Assembly: GCA_035048485.1 (NCBI GenBank)
Contig: CM068590.1
Coordinates: forward strand, 9,165,329-9,229,328
Length of the DNA: 64,000 bases
Reading direction: 5' to 3'
DNA from: Pteria penguin
Taxonomy: Eukaryota; Mollusca; Bivalvia; Pterioida; Pteriidae
Shown: in pieces, positions 41,101 through 49,846 of the stretch
How positions within the stretch are numbered: position 1 is the stretch's first letter
Layout: each line of letters begins with the position of its first letter
Translations under genes and position numbers: made by a program
Notes under the pieces: model-generated
Told to the model about the DNA's origin: nothing
Database searches by the model: none
Seen by the model: only the letters and a program-made list of their open reading frames with translations

Positions 41101-43554
41101 CTGACACCACAGTAAGACTGATACCACCGTATGACTGATACCACAATATGACTGATACCACGGTATGACTGATACTGCCGTATGACTGACACCACAATAT
41201 GACTGATACCACCGTATGACTGATACCACCGTATGACTGATACCACCGTATGACTTACCACAATATGACTGATACCACAGTATGACTGACACCACGGTAT
41301 GACTGATACCACAGTATGACTGATACCACGATATGACTGATACCACCGTATGACTGATACCACAGTATGACTGATACCATAGTATGACTGATACCACGGT
41401 ATGACTGACACCACAAATGACTGATACCACAGTATGACTGACAGCACGGTATGACTGATACCACCATATGACTGATACCACCGTATGACTGACACCACAG
41501 TAAGACTGATACCACCGTATGACTGATACCACAGTATGACTGACACCACAGTATGACTGATACCACCGTATGACTGATACCACGGTATGACTGATACCAC
41601 AGTATGACTGACACCACAGTATGACTGACACCACGGTATGACTGATACCACAGTATGACTGATACCACAGTATGACTGACACCACAGTATGACTGATACC
41701 ACCGTATGACTGATACCACAATATGACTGATACCACCGTATGACTGACACCACAGTATGACTGACACCACGATATGACTGATACCATGGTATGACTGATA
41801 CCACTGTATGACTGACACCACGGTATGACTGATACCACAGTATGACTGACACCACGGTATGACTGACACCACGGTATGACAGATACCACTGTATGACTGA
41901 TACCACAGTATGACTGATACCACCGTATGACTGATACCACCATATGACTGATACCACGGTATGACTGACACCACAGTATGACTGATACCACAGTATGACT
42001 GACACCACAGTATGACTGACACCACGATATGACTGATACCATGGTATGACTGATACCACCGTATGACTGACACCACGATATGACTGACACCACGGTATGA
42101 CTGACACCACAATATGACTGATACCATGGTATGACTGATACCACCGTATGACTGATACCACGATATGACTGATACCACGATATGACTGATCATACCATGG
42201 TATGACTGATAATACGATATGACTGATACCACAGGATGACTGATACCACGGTATGACTGATACCACAGTATGACTGATACCACAGTATGACTGATACCAC
42301 CGTATGACTGATACCACGGTATGACTGACACCACCGTATGACTGACACCACGGTATGACTGATACCACAGTATGACTGACACCACAGTATGACTGACACC
42401 ACGGTATGACTGATACCACAGTATGACTGATACCACGGTATGACTGACACCACAGTATGACTGATACCACGATATGACTGATCATACCACAGTGTGACTG
42501 ATACCACGATATGACTGATCATACCACAGTGTGACTGATACCACGATATGACTGATCATACCACTGTATGACTGACACCATGGTATGACTGATACCACGG
42601 TATGACTGACACCACGGTATGACTGACACCACAGTATGACTGACACCACAGTATGACTGATACCACCGTATGACTGACACCACAGTATGACTAACACCAC
42701 GGTATGACTGACACCACAGTATGACTGATACCACAGTATGACTGATACCACCGTATGACTGACACCACAGTATGACTGACACCACGGTATGACTGATACC
42801 ACGGTATGACTGACACCACGGTATGACTGATACCACCGTATGACTGATACCACGATATGACTGACACCACAGTATGACTGACACCACAGTATGACTGATA
42901 CCACGGTATGACTGATACCACCGTATGACTGATACCACGGTATGACTGATACCACCGTATGACTGATACCACAGTATGACTGACACCACAGTATGACTGA
43001 TACCACCGTATGACTGATACCACGGTATGACTGACACCACGGTATGACTGATACCACCGTATGACTGATACCACGATATGACTGACACCACAGTATGACT
43101 GACACCACAGTATGACTGATACCACAGTATAACTGATACCACAGTATGACTGATACCACGGTATGACTGATACTACGATATGATAGCTCTTGTTAAAAGA
43201 AACAATTTTTTTTTTATTAAATAATAAGTAACATCTCTTACCAACATCTACTCCCCTAATGGCCTCGGAGGACTGCATAATGTCCTCAACCCAATGAATA
43301 TAGTTCAGCCTCAATGGTATTGTAGGTACTAGACCATCTGGTGGGAGGAGTAAGTCTATACCAAAGTCCTCCTTTACCAAAGTGATTGACAGCTGTCGTG
43401 TAGTGGCTGCATTCCTGAAGTCAATAAAAGCTTTTCCCGTCAGATCAGTAAACACATGCTTTTTGAAATCTGGATATTTCAGTGCAAGTCCTTTAAAGTC
43501 TGGTTTCTTATTTTTGTAGATGTTTCTGGGATGCATGTACTTATTGAGAGCCAT
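4341..43554 (-). CDS. METTL16: METTL16, RNA N6-adenosine methyltransferase (complete, 7 coding exons)
   Basis: In known family members this nuclear enzyme transfers a methyl group from SAM to adenosine in U6 snRNA and in MAT2A mRNA hairpins, coupling SAM level to MAT2A splicing and stability. Coding exons in transcript order: 43242-43554, 20018-20161, 18218-18476, 15318-15387, 13921-14010, 11717-11848, 4341-5126. The sum is 1794 nt, giving 597 residues plus TGA (human 562). All six introns are GT-AG and all phases join. Landmarks: LRLNYIHWVEDI (82-93), SAM loop DVGTGAS (103-109), catalytic NPPF (179-182), TEFCQGKTMRW (269-279), a basic RRKRRAKKNK stretch (364-373) and the C-terminal VCR-like end around DGQNREFLHQI. 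The start aligns with the human N-terminus (MALxKxMHxRNxYK). The introns are inflated by minisatellites. It is divergent from PAFAH1B1. Exon joins were made by eye from splice consensus and homology and are not confirmed by RNA. Confidence 0.95.
5495..10763. repeat. 33-bp minisatellite in METTL16 intron 6
   Basis: Roughly 140 readable head-to-tail copies of a 33-bp unit. On the plus strand each carries CTCTCTGTATCATCATTCTC followed by CTCCCCTATTTAT or CTCCTCTACTTAT. The plus strand is pyrimidine-rich and the METTL16 sense strand purine-rich. Some units are shortened by 3-6 bp. Because 33 is a multiple of 3, long open frames appear (5642-7075 and 7101 onward, peptide YLSVSSFSSSI), which I treat as non-coding. 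The array is interrupted by the assembly gap. Confidence 0.97.
7666..8165. other. assembly gap (500 N)
   Basis: Exactly 500 N inside the 33-bp array, with the same repeat on both sides. This is a conventional placeholder length, so the true array length is unknown. Confidence 0.99.
11461..11535 (-). repeat. tRNA-like SINE fragment
   Basis: On the minus strand, TGGTAGAGTGATAAGC resembles a pol III A box. GGGCTCGAGCCC about 30 nt later resembles a B box (GGTTCRANNCC). No complete cloverleaf can be drawn, so this is more likely a tRNA-derived SINE head or tRNA pseudogene than a working tRNA. Confidence 0.5.
11717..11848 (-). CDS. METTL16: METTL16 coding exon 6
   Basis: Exactly 44 codons, phase 0, encoding KSLFQSNHKEKPPLQYILPT and ending IYFILSHELK. 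This corresponds to the human segment starting KPRKPITFVV, the first part of the vertebrate-conserved region. Acceptor CTTACAG, donor AAAG|GTATGT. Confidence 0.88.
11849..13920 (-). other. METTL16 intron 5
   Basis: A GT-AG intron of about 2.1 kb. It holds the 21-bp minisatellite at its 5' end and a 103-bp hairpin at 12403-12505. The rest is AT-rich with nothing recognised. Confidence 0.85.
12403..12505. repeat. 103-bp foldback (MITE-like hairpin)
   Basis: Inverted arms of about 37 bp: 12403 onward AGTCTGAGGTTCTCTGGCC, and the matching AGAATCTCAGACT ending at 12505. There are about three mismatches and a short loop. It looks like a small palindromic transposon relic. No clear target-site duplication was found. 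Confidence 0.65.
13418..13925. repeat. 21-bp minisatellite anchored on the METTL16 exon 5 splice donor
   Basis: About 24 units. The sense-strand (minus) unit is GTGTGTATTATCATATTCCC plus T, with variants of 21-23 bp containing CACTATGTG. The first unit begins at intron +1 (13920), and the final ATTCCCT of each unit copies the last seven bases of exon 5. The unit length keeps the METTL16 reading frame open across much of the array. Confidence 0.95.
13921..14010 (-). CDS. METTL16: METTL16 coding exon 5
   Basis: Exactly 30 codons, phase 0 at both ends, encoding IENFATTEFCQGKTMRWGIG and ending DPSVKFP. TEFCQGKTMRW is a family signature. The donor is TTCCCT|GTATGTATT, and the 21-bp minisatellite starts at this splice site and copies the last exon bases (ATTCCCT) in each unit. 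Confidence 0.95.
14011..15317 (-). other. METTL16 intron 4
   Basis: A GT-AG intron of 1.3 kb, largely made of a threefold dispersed-type repeat (14290-14838). Degenerate AACACT-rich short repeats lie at about 15125-15285, next to the exon 4 donor. Confidence 0.85.
14290..14838. mobile_element. threefold ~165-bp repeat, probably a transposon core
   Basis: Three diverged direct copies of about 165 bp (starting near 14312, 14475 and 14640). Each contains a TTCAAGGGCAATAACTCTGT motif, then TTGACCTGCATCTTCCCTTG, then TATACCCAATATCAATT. The block ends in a GC-rich palindrome (GCCCCCCGCCATTTC / GACGGGGGCAT). It resembles the repeat cores of non-autonomous transposons found in bivalve genomes. The class is uncertain. 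Confidence 0.6.
15318..15387 (-). CDS. METTL16: METTL16 coding exon 4
   Basis: A 70-nt exon completing Arg239 and encoding VYTSMVGKKSSLPKLKEEL, which matches human WYSCMLGKKCSLAPLKEEL. Acceptor TTTTGTAG, donor GCAG|GTAAGGG; it ends in phase 0. Confidence 0.94.
16015..16618. repeat. 32-bp minisatellite, distal block
   Basis: About 19 copies of the unit seen next to exon 3, plus strand TGTACCATTCCCACACATAC then ACTACTACTGTA. This block is more diverged than the proximal one (insertions such as ATGTACTATGTACAGC). It is separated from the proximal block by a dispersed element, so the two were once one array. Confidence 0.93.
16619..17528 (+). mobile_element. 0.9-kb dispersed repeat, copy A
   Basis: Homologous along its length to 52293-53233 in LIS1 intron 1. 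Shared landmarks include CATTTTGGGAAC.TGGCCCATG near the start, GAGATTACAGTATT-like sequence, and ATAATTGGGAATTTTGGG near the end. The ends AGGGCTTTTTTCTC and GGAAAAAAAGCTCT are roughly inverted, suggesting a non-autonomous DNA element. It sits inside the 32-bp minisatellite. A local 28-bp triplication (TTTGGCACATGTATT) lies at about 16998-17085. There is no transposase frame. Confidence 0.75.
17529..18217. repeat. 32-bp minisatellite anchored on the METTL16 exon 3 splice donor
   Basis: About 21 units of 32 bp. On the sense strand each begins GTACATACAGTAGTAGTG and ends GGGAATG. The first unit (18186-18217) is exactly 32 bp and starts at intron +1 of exon 3. Its middle is diverged, but GTACATACAGTA and TGGGAATG are kept. 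Later units stay in register (18154-18185 and so on). Confidence 0.95.
18218..18476 (-). CDS. METTL16: METTL16 coding exon 3 (catalytic NPPF)
   Basis: Encodes FDFCMCNPPFFADRLEAQG, the catalytic motif, and ends in ESLELKSKI plus two bases of Arg239. The acceptor is TTATTTCAG. The donor is TTAG|GTACATAC, and the 32-bp minisatellite begins at intron base +1. The NPPF residues are intact. Confidence 0.96.
18477..20017 (-). other. METTL16 intron 2
   Basis: A GT-AG intron of 1.5 kb. A tRNA-like SINE lies at 18846-18960. The remainder is AT-rich and I recognise nothing in it. The plus-strand frames at 19263-19543 have no support. Confidence 0.8.
18846..18960 (+). repeat. tRNA-derived SINE
   Basis: GGCTAGGTGTAATGTTTAAG followed by TGCTTGGCTTGCA resembles an A-box region, and CGAGTTTGATTC a degenerate B box, with spacing as in tRNA-derived SINE heads. 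The B box is mutated, so it is probably inactive. Confidence 0.6.
20018..20161 (-). CDS. METTL16: METTL16 coding exon 2
   Basis: Completes Gly105 and encodes TGASCIYPLL, the SAM-binding glycine loop, continuing through WTFLALEKND, which matches human WYFLATEVDD. It is flanked by a TTTCTCAG acceptor and a CAAG|GTGAGAA donor. The frame does not begin with ATG, so it is missed by simple ORF scans. Confidence 0.93.
24290..29935. repeat. higher-order tandem duplication, period 2,823 bp
   Basis: Two adjacent, almost identical copies inside the 17-bp array, about 24290-27112 and 27113-29935. Frame pairs offset by exactly 2,823 bp (for example 24490-25770 and 27313-28593, or 25643-26653 and 28466-29476) translate to identical or one-residue-different products. 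Confidence 0.9.
34757..40460. repeat. higher-order tandem duplication, period 2,915 bp
   Basis: Two adjacent near-identical copies, about 34757-37671 and 37672-40460. Frame pairs offset by 2,915 bp (34919-35497 and 37834-38412; 36028-36759 and 38943-39674) are identical or nearly so. A local extra duplication disturbs the offset near 37370-37500. Confidence 0.88.
43242..43554 (-). CDS. METTL16: METTL16 coding exon 1
   Basis: Encodes residues 1-104 plus the first base of Gly105. It contains the N-terminal RNA-binding part and the segment PLRLNYIHWVEDI. Translation starts at the ATG at 43554-43552. A TTTCAG acceptor ends just upstream, so the exon really begins at 43571 with 17 nt of 5' UTR and at least one upstream non-coding exon is expected. 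The donor is GGTAAGAG with intron +1 at 43241. Confidence 0.95.
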
Positions 43555-43571
43555 GATTCACACGTCAAAAG
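43555..43571 (-). other. METTL16: METTL16 5' UTR part of coding exon 1
   Basis: Seventeen bases between a TATATTTCAG acceptor and the ATG. The acceptor implies that transcription starts in an upstream non-coding exon. Confidence 0.6.
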
Positions 43572-44164
43572 CTGAAATATAAGAGACATACTTTTATTAT
43601 AGAATTTGAATTCTAATTCAGATTTCAATTATTTTGTCTTCGGTCACTGAAGATCTATTTCACTTATATAATGACAGCTACTGTCTGTTGCATTATACAG
43701 GAATTCTGATCACACAACAGATTTACTCAACACACTGAGGGATCTTTTATAAGCCCCACTTCCTATATTTAATGTTAAACAGCACCTTGGCTTTTACTGT
43801 CTTATCCAAAAGATAAGACCCTAACAAGACTCTGATATGACTGCTTTTTATTTAAAAAATAAGTTAACTTTAACAACAATTTTATTGATGCATGCCCTTA
43901 CCATAATCCAACAACTGCTAAAGGTTCATCCATGACAGATAAACCCAGTTTGCTGATAATCCAGGTAGCTCAATAATTTGACATCTGTTATCAACTACCA
44001 TTTCTTTCTAAGTTTATAATTGAAAAAATATCCATCATGAAAAACAAGTTTCTGTATGTAGTATTAATTTTATAATTTTTTTTTTTGTGGTGAATTTTTT
44101 CCTCCAGAACTGTATATGGCTCTGATTGACAATTATCATACATTCATATTGCTGATGAACATAA

Positions 44165-44226
44165 TATCCCTGATTCACCATACATATGTTATCCCTGATT
44201 CACTATACATATATTATCCCTGATCT
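44165..44226. repeat. short tandem repeat, about 25 bp x 3
   Basis: Three copies of TATCCCTGATTCACCATACA-like sequence with an ATATGT tail. It is small and diverged. Confidence 0.6.
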
Positions 44227-45218
44227 AGCAATCTGATTGGCAGTTTTGGGTTTCGGTAGAAAATTTGGAAGTTAGTAACAACATGTGCACTAGAATGATA
44301 TATATTCACCATAGTAACGAAAACAGACTGCTATGTTTGGTTTAAAAAAGATTAATAGGTTGGCCACACCTCATTCCATGAAAAGTCTCTCAAATGCATG
44401 CACAGTAATTTCTGTTTTGAGAGAGAATATTTTTGTAATTTTCCAATCACTACGATATTAAAATCCTGATTTTTTTGTCTGAAATTATGAGGTGAATATC
44501 CCTATGACTTACAAAAGATATCTACATATACATTCTTAAGAAACATTGCTCAGTGAACGATAAAGGTTTCTTCTTCTAACTTTCAAACAATAATTCAAAG
44601 TTTAGATTTATAAATCACTTAACAATCACTGAAAATAGTCTGATAAAACTGAGAATATCTCGGTTTTGAAGACTTTTCTTCATATGAGAGGTGTGCCCAA
44701 CCTGTTTAAATTGGAGAAGCAATTAATAGCAAAAGTTTTTCATTACACAGTCTCTGTTTTATTGTTTGCGTTCATGAAAAATGAACACAGCATGTCTCAT
44801 ACAGAATCCATGAACTGTGAGGCAGCCTTGCAGAATTTGCACTTGACAAGCTGGGCACATTAATTTTCCATGAATACCAATAATAAGAATATTAAAAAAT
44901 TCACTGCTTGTTTTTTTCTATAACCACTGTGTGTTTCTGCAAAAGAATACATTAAAAGTGTTATGCCAAAGCTGAATTTTTACATTGATTTTGCCATTGC
45001 TTTACTAATTATTACATCTGATCTGTATGCATTTGTACATAACAATTAATCTGATGAATTACCACAATTAAATCCTTATAGTGTGATGATATGACATTAT
45101 CATAAAAAGCAACCAGTGAAACACTCAGCCCATTATGGTCTTCATGCTAATATCAGCTAAGGGAGCTGTTGTTTAAGAGATATGAACAATGATGTTCATC
45201 AAATTAAATATATTGATC

Positions 45219-45650
45219 AGGTTGGGTATAAGTTCAAATCGGGGTATATACCTCTATCAAGGTAAAATACCCTGATCTTGGTATCAAATTTCTTATCAAA
45301 AGTAATATTACTTCAAAATTTCAAATAAGTATATACAGGTCGCATCACATCACTAAAAGTTGAGAACTTTCATATAAGGCCTCCTGTTCTAATCCTTACC
45401 AGATCTGAGAAAATGAACGTCAAAAATCTCTTGTGGTATTACATTCTGTTTCTCAGATCTGGTAAAGATTAGAACAGAAGTTTTTGTATAAAAGTTCTTC
45501 CACTTTTAGTGATATGATGCGACCTGTAATTACATCTTTGAAATTTAGAAGTAATCATGCTTTTGATAAGAACTTTGATACCCTGATCAGGGTATTTTAC
45601 ATGTACGTCGATCGGGGATATATAACCCGATTTTAACCTACACCCAACCT
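45219..45650. mobile_element. 430-bp foldback element
   Basis: A long imperfect inverted repeat. It starts AGGTTGGGTATAAGTTCAAA and ends TTTTAACCTACACCCAACCT. Arms are roughly 190 bp around a loop of about 45 nt near 45415-45460 (AGATCTGAGAAAA / TTTCTCAGATCT). It also pairs internally at GGTCGCATCACATCACTAAA and TTTAGTGATATGATGCGACC. No coding frame and no clean target duplication were seen. Confidence 0.8.
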
Positions 45651-46049
45651 GTTGATAATAGACTCTTTCACATTAACTGCAGGACTGAAAATTTTGGTTT
45701 TTAAAATGAAATTTTTGACATCAAATTGAAATATCTTGTGTGACTGTGAAGGAACAGTAATGCTCCCCCCCCCCTAATAAGTTCATTACTTAATATTAAA
45801 GGCTCTATAAAGCATTTTGAAAATACTAGTACTACTAGACTTCTTCATAATAACTAGATAGATTTATTCAGGTAAAATCAGTGCATGATACAGGGTACAA
45901 TATACATATTGAAAAACAAATTATAATATATTTGATGGAGCAACATGATCATTAAGTTTGTTTTAGATGATATGACAAATTCACAATTATTTCAAAATAA
46001 ATATTGTCATCATGATTCAAATACTAATGATGTTAAAGACAGATAAAAA

Positions 46050-46390
46050 AAAGATATTTATAAATAATGTCACAGATGTTACTCATAAATAGTTATCACA
46101 GATGTTAAATCATAAATAATATCACATACAGCAATTCATAAATAACTATCCCAGATTTAAGTTCAAAAGTAATATCACATTTGATCACACATTAAAATAT
46201 CACAGATCTAGTATGTGCATAAATAATATCACAGACTTTAATTCATGATGAAAATCACAGATGGAATGTCCTGATTAACATCACAGATGGTAATTTTCTT
46301 AATTCATGAATAATTTGAGTTTATAACATTTGATTATTTCATCACATATCGTATCTCACAATTTGAGTATCACAGATGTTACTGGTTTTG
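46050..46390. repeat. degenerate ~28-bp repeats
   Basis: Repeated but diverged phrases such as TCATAAATAATATCACAGAT occur about ten times with uneven spacing. This is probably an old minisatellite. Confidence 0.55.
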
Positions 46391-46604
46391 ACCTTGGATG
46401 ACCCATTAAAGCACGAATGCTGATTTCGAATGGGGTCCATTTGTAACAAAAAAATTATTAAAGGATATAGTGAGTATGAAAACAAATTACGGCAAGATTT
46501 AGGCAGGTATATATAATAAGTTAAAAACTTCCATATTAAAACCCTGTATCATAACATTAAGTTACATTCATTTAAGAAATATCTAAAATTAATATGCATA
46601 ACAA

Positions 46605-47450
46605 TTAATAAAACACAAAAGCTGAGAGTTCTTGCTGACTCATTTGTCCAAAGAAATGTTCTTTAAGAGTGACCTTGAAACTATGTTTATTCGAAATAGA
46701 TCTTATTGAAGATGGTAATTCATTCCAATCCTTGATACCATTTATACAAAATGTACTGTATAAAGATGATCTAATTGGAGGCATATAAAATTTATAGCTG
46801 GAACTACTCCTGGTGAAATGGTTATGAATGTCAGAGACAGTGACAAAATGTTCTTTTAGGTACATAGGGCATGATCTATGCATGATGTTAAAAACATGAT
46901 TCAAGCGGAGTTGTTTTACTCTCGATCCAGTATTCAGTATGTTCATAGAATTTAGTATGGTACCATTAACACTGAATCTTCTTCTTCCAATATGAATTGT
47001 ACTCAGAAGTTGAACGTATAAACTTCATAATCTGGAGTGCTCTTTTAGAATAAAATGACTACTTTGTTATGCATCACTTGTAATTTTTGCTTTAGGTGCT
47101 TACTTAAACCACTGTACCATGATGCAGAAGCATAGTCATGATAGCATTGTATTAAGGCATTACATAAGGTGCATCTTAATTTCTATTGAAATGGTCGCCT
47201 CATACCTTCACCACCGGTATGAGCCGACCGTTTCAATAGAAATTAGGTGCATCTATGCTCTTTATCTAAAAAATTTGCATCTCTGTATAAAAAGCTCATT
47301 CTATAACTGATTTTTGTACAATAGATGACACAATATTTTCACCACTTAGCTGGTTATCAATGGTTAACCCTAAATATTTCACATTATTTGATGCAGTTAT
47401 GATATGATCTTTACATAGAACTTTAAGAAAGCCGTTTGTTTCTTAAGCTT
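46605..47450 (-). mobile_element. non-LTR retrotransposon reverse-transcriptase tail (degraded)
   Basis: On the minus strand, fragments in shifting frames read VKYLGLTIDNQLSGENI, then a segment around LCNALIQCYHDYASASWYSG, then a 113-codon frame (46605-46946) with VKQLRLNHVFNIMHRSCP and IKDWNELPSSIRSI. This order and wording are typical of the C-terminal end of non-LTR reverse transcriptases (Jockey/CR1-like) in marine invertebrates. Stops, frameshifts and a 69-bp inserted MITE show it is dead. The catalytic palm domain and the endonuclease are absent. Confidence 0.85.
47177..47245. mobile_element. 69-bp MITE with 9-bp target-site duplication
   Basis: A perfect-ended palindromic element. It starts TAATTTCTATTGAAATGGTC and ends TTTCAATAGAAATTA, with arms of about 30 bp (two mismatches) and a loop of about 9 nt. 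It is flanked on both sides by GGTGCATCT (47168-47176 and 47246-47254). A 9-bp duplication is typical of Mutator-like elements. It splits the reverse-transcriptase relic, so it is younger than that relic. Confidence 0.85.
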
Positions 47451-47521
47451 CTTTTTAAAAAATCGGTTATTTAATTCACGCTTCATCGATCTATACAGTG
47501 ACATTAGAAAATCAAGCATAC

Positions 47522-47660
47522 CTACTATATTCCTCTATAAATGAATGGGTTAAATGAATCAACCCTTTACTTTGTTCCACAACTTTGGGACGTTGGTCAA
47601 TCTGTCATCAATACGTCCTCTCAACGTTTCAGTACTTTAAACGCACTGCCAATGGGCGCA
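47522..47660 (-). promoter_or_regulatory. METTL16: possible METTL16 promoter / non-coding first exon
   Basis: On the minus strand, CAAGATGTCTGCGCCCATTGG combines a YY1-like AAGATG core with a CCAAT-type ATTGG about 47640-47662. Downstream lies a reasonable donor, AGTAG|GTATGC (intron +1 at 47521). It is one of the few CpG-containing stretches here. This is a guess without transcript data. Confidence 0.25.
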
Positions 47661-48024
47661 GACATCTTGAAAATATTTTAACAACTCGAGCGAAAAACTT
47701 TCAATTTGATTCTGACGTAGACCGATGACTTGACATCATGACCGTCTATTCACATATATAGTTTTGTACATTATCACAGAGACATATATACACATATATG
47801 TCTCTGATTATCAAATATTCAATCTGATTTGCTTTTGCTCTATTGACTATATTTCTATATATGTTTTTCTGAGATTAAAGCAGTCTAGAAGATACCATAT
47901 TTGTAAACACATTTCATACAGAAGAAGAGCACAGTCCGTCCGTCTGTTTACTAGTCGATCTGTTTGTCAGTCCTTCCACCGACCCATCCATCCATCTGTC
48001 TAATCTCATTAGAACCAGAGTTCG

Positions 48025-48029
48025 GTACG

Positions 48030-48060
<31 letters not shown>

Positions 48061-48068
48061 CATCCATC
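48025..48068. repeat. (ATCT)n microsatellite
   Basis: A run of ATCT units followed by a few ATCC units. Confidence 0.95.
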
Positions 48069-48924
48069 CTCAGTATATAATGCTCTTCATCGCTGACAAT
48101 GTTGTTATAAGAAAAAAAAAAGAAGTGACTTCACACAAGTCGAAGTAAAATGCTACGATATCGAGAGGTCGTCAATAAGGAAATCTATTATACAAAACAA
48201 CATAGAAATACGTGTATAGGATATCACGGACAATGGGGAACAAGAGATTGGATCAGCGGATGCCATGGAAGAGTAAGCATTGCCTGCTGACCAGTCATAT
48301 ATCTGCTGACCAGTATTATACTAGTATCCGCCATGATGTCATTGGATTACGTTAGCTATGATATACCTCGTACGTATTGTAATCTTACGGCCATGTGGTA
48401 AAAAGTCATGATAAGTAATTAAAGGTGTGGTATTTTACTATCACAATACAAACGGTATGACCAGGTCTACAGTCAAGGAAGTCAACATGACTCCATTCTC
48501 AACAATTTCATCCATAGAGAGCACGGATCAAACGAATATACGTAGAATTACCCGTTTCTGTGATAAGCCTTGCATACAAATACAATATCGTTTTAGGCTT
48601 TGTCAGTTGGCACTAATATGTAATCGCTGTGTATTCTATCTAAAGTTGACTGACAATGCCTGTCAAGCAAGCAAGAGCAGGTAACTCAAATGTATGTCTA
48701 GACCTTTTTGCTACCACAGACAGAAGAATAACGGGTCGTCATGTCCGAAGTTAGTTAACTTATACATGATCACATCGAACAACCATCACATTTAACCCAT
48801 TTCGACAACATGACAAATTCCGTGTCCTCCTTTCTAACTCATCTTCTAGCATAATTCTCTGTAGAATTCTTTACAATATCATTGAAACTTTTACCAGTGG
48901 CGTACTGCAGTAGCTGACATCGAA

Positions 48925-49110
48925 AGGAAATGTAAGACAACAGGTGTCTGGAACCGCCCAGGTCCGTAGTGGGCCCAGGTCAGGCGAAGCCCTGGTGGGG
49001 GCCCAAAGGGGCGAATCAATCCGCCCCCCCCCTTCCGCGAAGCAAACGACTTCTACTATTTTCAAAGGACGTATCTTAAATTTGAAAGCGCTATGAGTAT
49101 GTAGAAGCCT
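48925..49110. repeat. GC-rich patch, probably a dispersed repeat
   Basis: An unusually GC-rich island in an AT-rich setting, with GTGGGCCCAGGTCAGGCGAA and a C9 run before TTCCGCGAAGC. The minus-strand frame of 83 codons over it has no recognised domain. It could also be part of a promoter; I favour a repeat. Confidence 0.4.
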
Positions 49111-49252
49111 GGTCTGTCCCATGGATGACCATTAGTAGGTTTTGAGTTTTTACATAATTATTATATATGTGTCATCTCATTTGGCTATGTTATGAAGTGT
49201 TTGTGTATCAAAGTATCAATGATCATGCTGTTTTGTTTGTTTGTTTGTGTTT

Positions 49253-49319
49253 TGTAAATAACCAAAAACACTCCGGCACATCTCACATTGTGGAATGCCA
49301 GTGTTTCTGGTTATCTACA
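49253..49319. repeat. 67-bp imperfect hairpin
   Basis: GTAAATAACCAAAAACACT pairs imperfectly with AGTGTTTCTGGTTATCTAC across a loop of about 30 nt. It is probably a small MITE relic. Confidence 0.5.
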
Positions 49320-49846
49320 TTACGGACTTCCCTGTTTTGTTTTTAATTGTTGTGACATGTACGCCTGGGCGTTTTGTCGTAAATTAAGGCAGATCGTTAC
49401 ACATGTTATTGGGTATAAAAGTCTGTATGTATAGATAAGGTATTTAGAGTTTCGTGGTTTAAATGTGTGGCCTTGCACAAGACACAAAACTAAGCTGGTG
49501 TAAAAAGGTATACAGCAAAGCAAATTCAGCTCAGATGCTTGATCCCTTGATCCCTTGTGTCACAAATGCCTTGTCATTTTTAGAGTAGGCAGAGTTAAAG
49601 TGACTACAGAATATTTTAATTTACTCATCATTTTTTAGTTTACTAAAAAAAGTCAAATATGTCGTCATGTTTACTCAATGTAATATTTACCATATTTCTT
49701 TTAACATAAAGCATCAATGAGATAATTGAAGTTTAATTGATGCGCTTATCTACGTAATCAACGTGTACGATGGATACCTTTCTTGTTTTGTTTTTAAATG
49801 TAGGTGTACATTATTTTCACTGCAATTAAATCTGCCAAACTGTTGT

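Larger units (their letters stand above)
20626..43184. repeat. 22.5-kb 17-bp minisatellite in METTL16 intron 1
   Basis: Well over 1,200 head-to-tail copies of CCACAGTATGACTGATA (plus strand). Variation is concentrated at unit positions 5-6 (AG, GG, CG, AA, GA, TG) and 16 (T or C). Occasional indel units (CCACAAATGACTGATA, CTGACTTACCACAATATG, CTGATCATACC) mark higher-order copies. The unit has no stop on the minus strand in any phase, and 17 is coprime to 3, so all three minus frames read the same 17-residue periodic peptide. None of these frames is a gene. Confidence 0.98.
20162..43241 (-). other. METTL16 intron 1 (23.1 kb)
   Basis: A GT-AG intron between the exon 1 donor and exon 2 acceptor. 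All but about 520 bp is one 17-bp minisatellite. The 464 bp next to the acceptor and the 57 bp next to the donor are non-repetitive and hold nothing recognised. Confidence 0.9.

Noticed and set aside
5495..43184. CRISPR array
   Set aside because: The repeats are head to tail with no spacers, and the setting is a eukaryotic intron.
20626..43184. Centromeric or telomeric satellite
   Set aside because: The array lies between two exons of one gene with matching splice phase on both sides. No telomere-type motif is present. A centromere role has no support.
20552..43554. Dozens of long minus-strand open frames (up to 874 codons) with VSVILWYQSYCGISHT-type repeats
   Set aside because: They come from a stop-free 17-bp unit read in all three frames, lie inside an intron of METTL16, and have no non-repetitive domain. 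Only the 3' part of one frame (43242-43554) is a real exon.
44666..44863. Plus-strand 65-codon frame near METTL16 exon 1
   Set aside because: No homology known to me, AT-rich intergenic sequence, chance length.
46605..46946. Intact 113-residue protein gene
   Set aside because: The product matches only the tail of non-LTR reverse transcriptases, and the upstream sequence is frameshifted and stop-ridden.
48427..48684. Plus-strand 85-codon frame as a small gene
   Set aside because: No recognisable domain, no splice or promoter context, and a length expected by chance.
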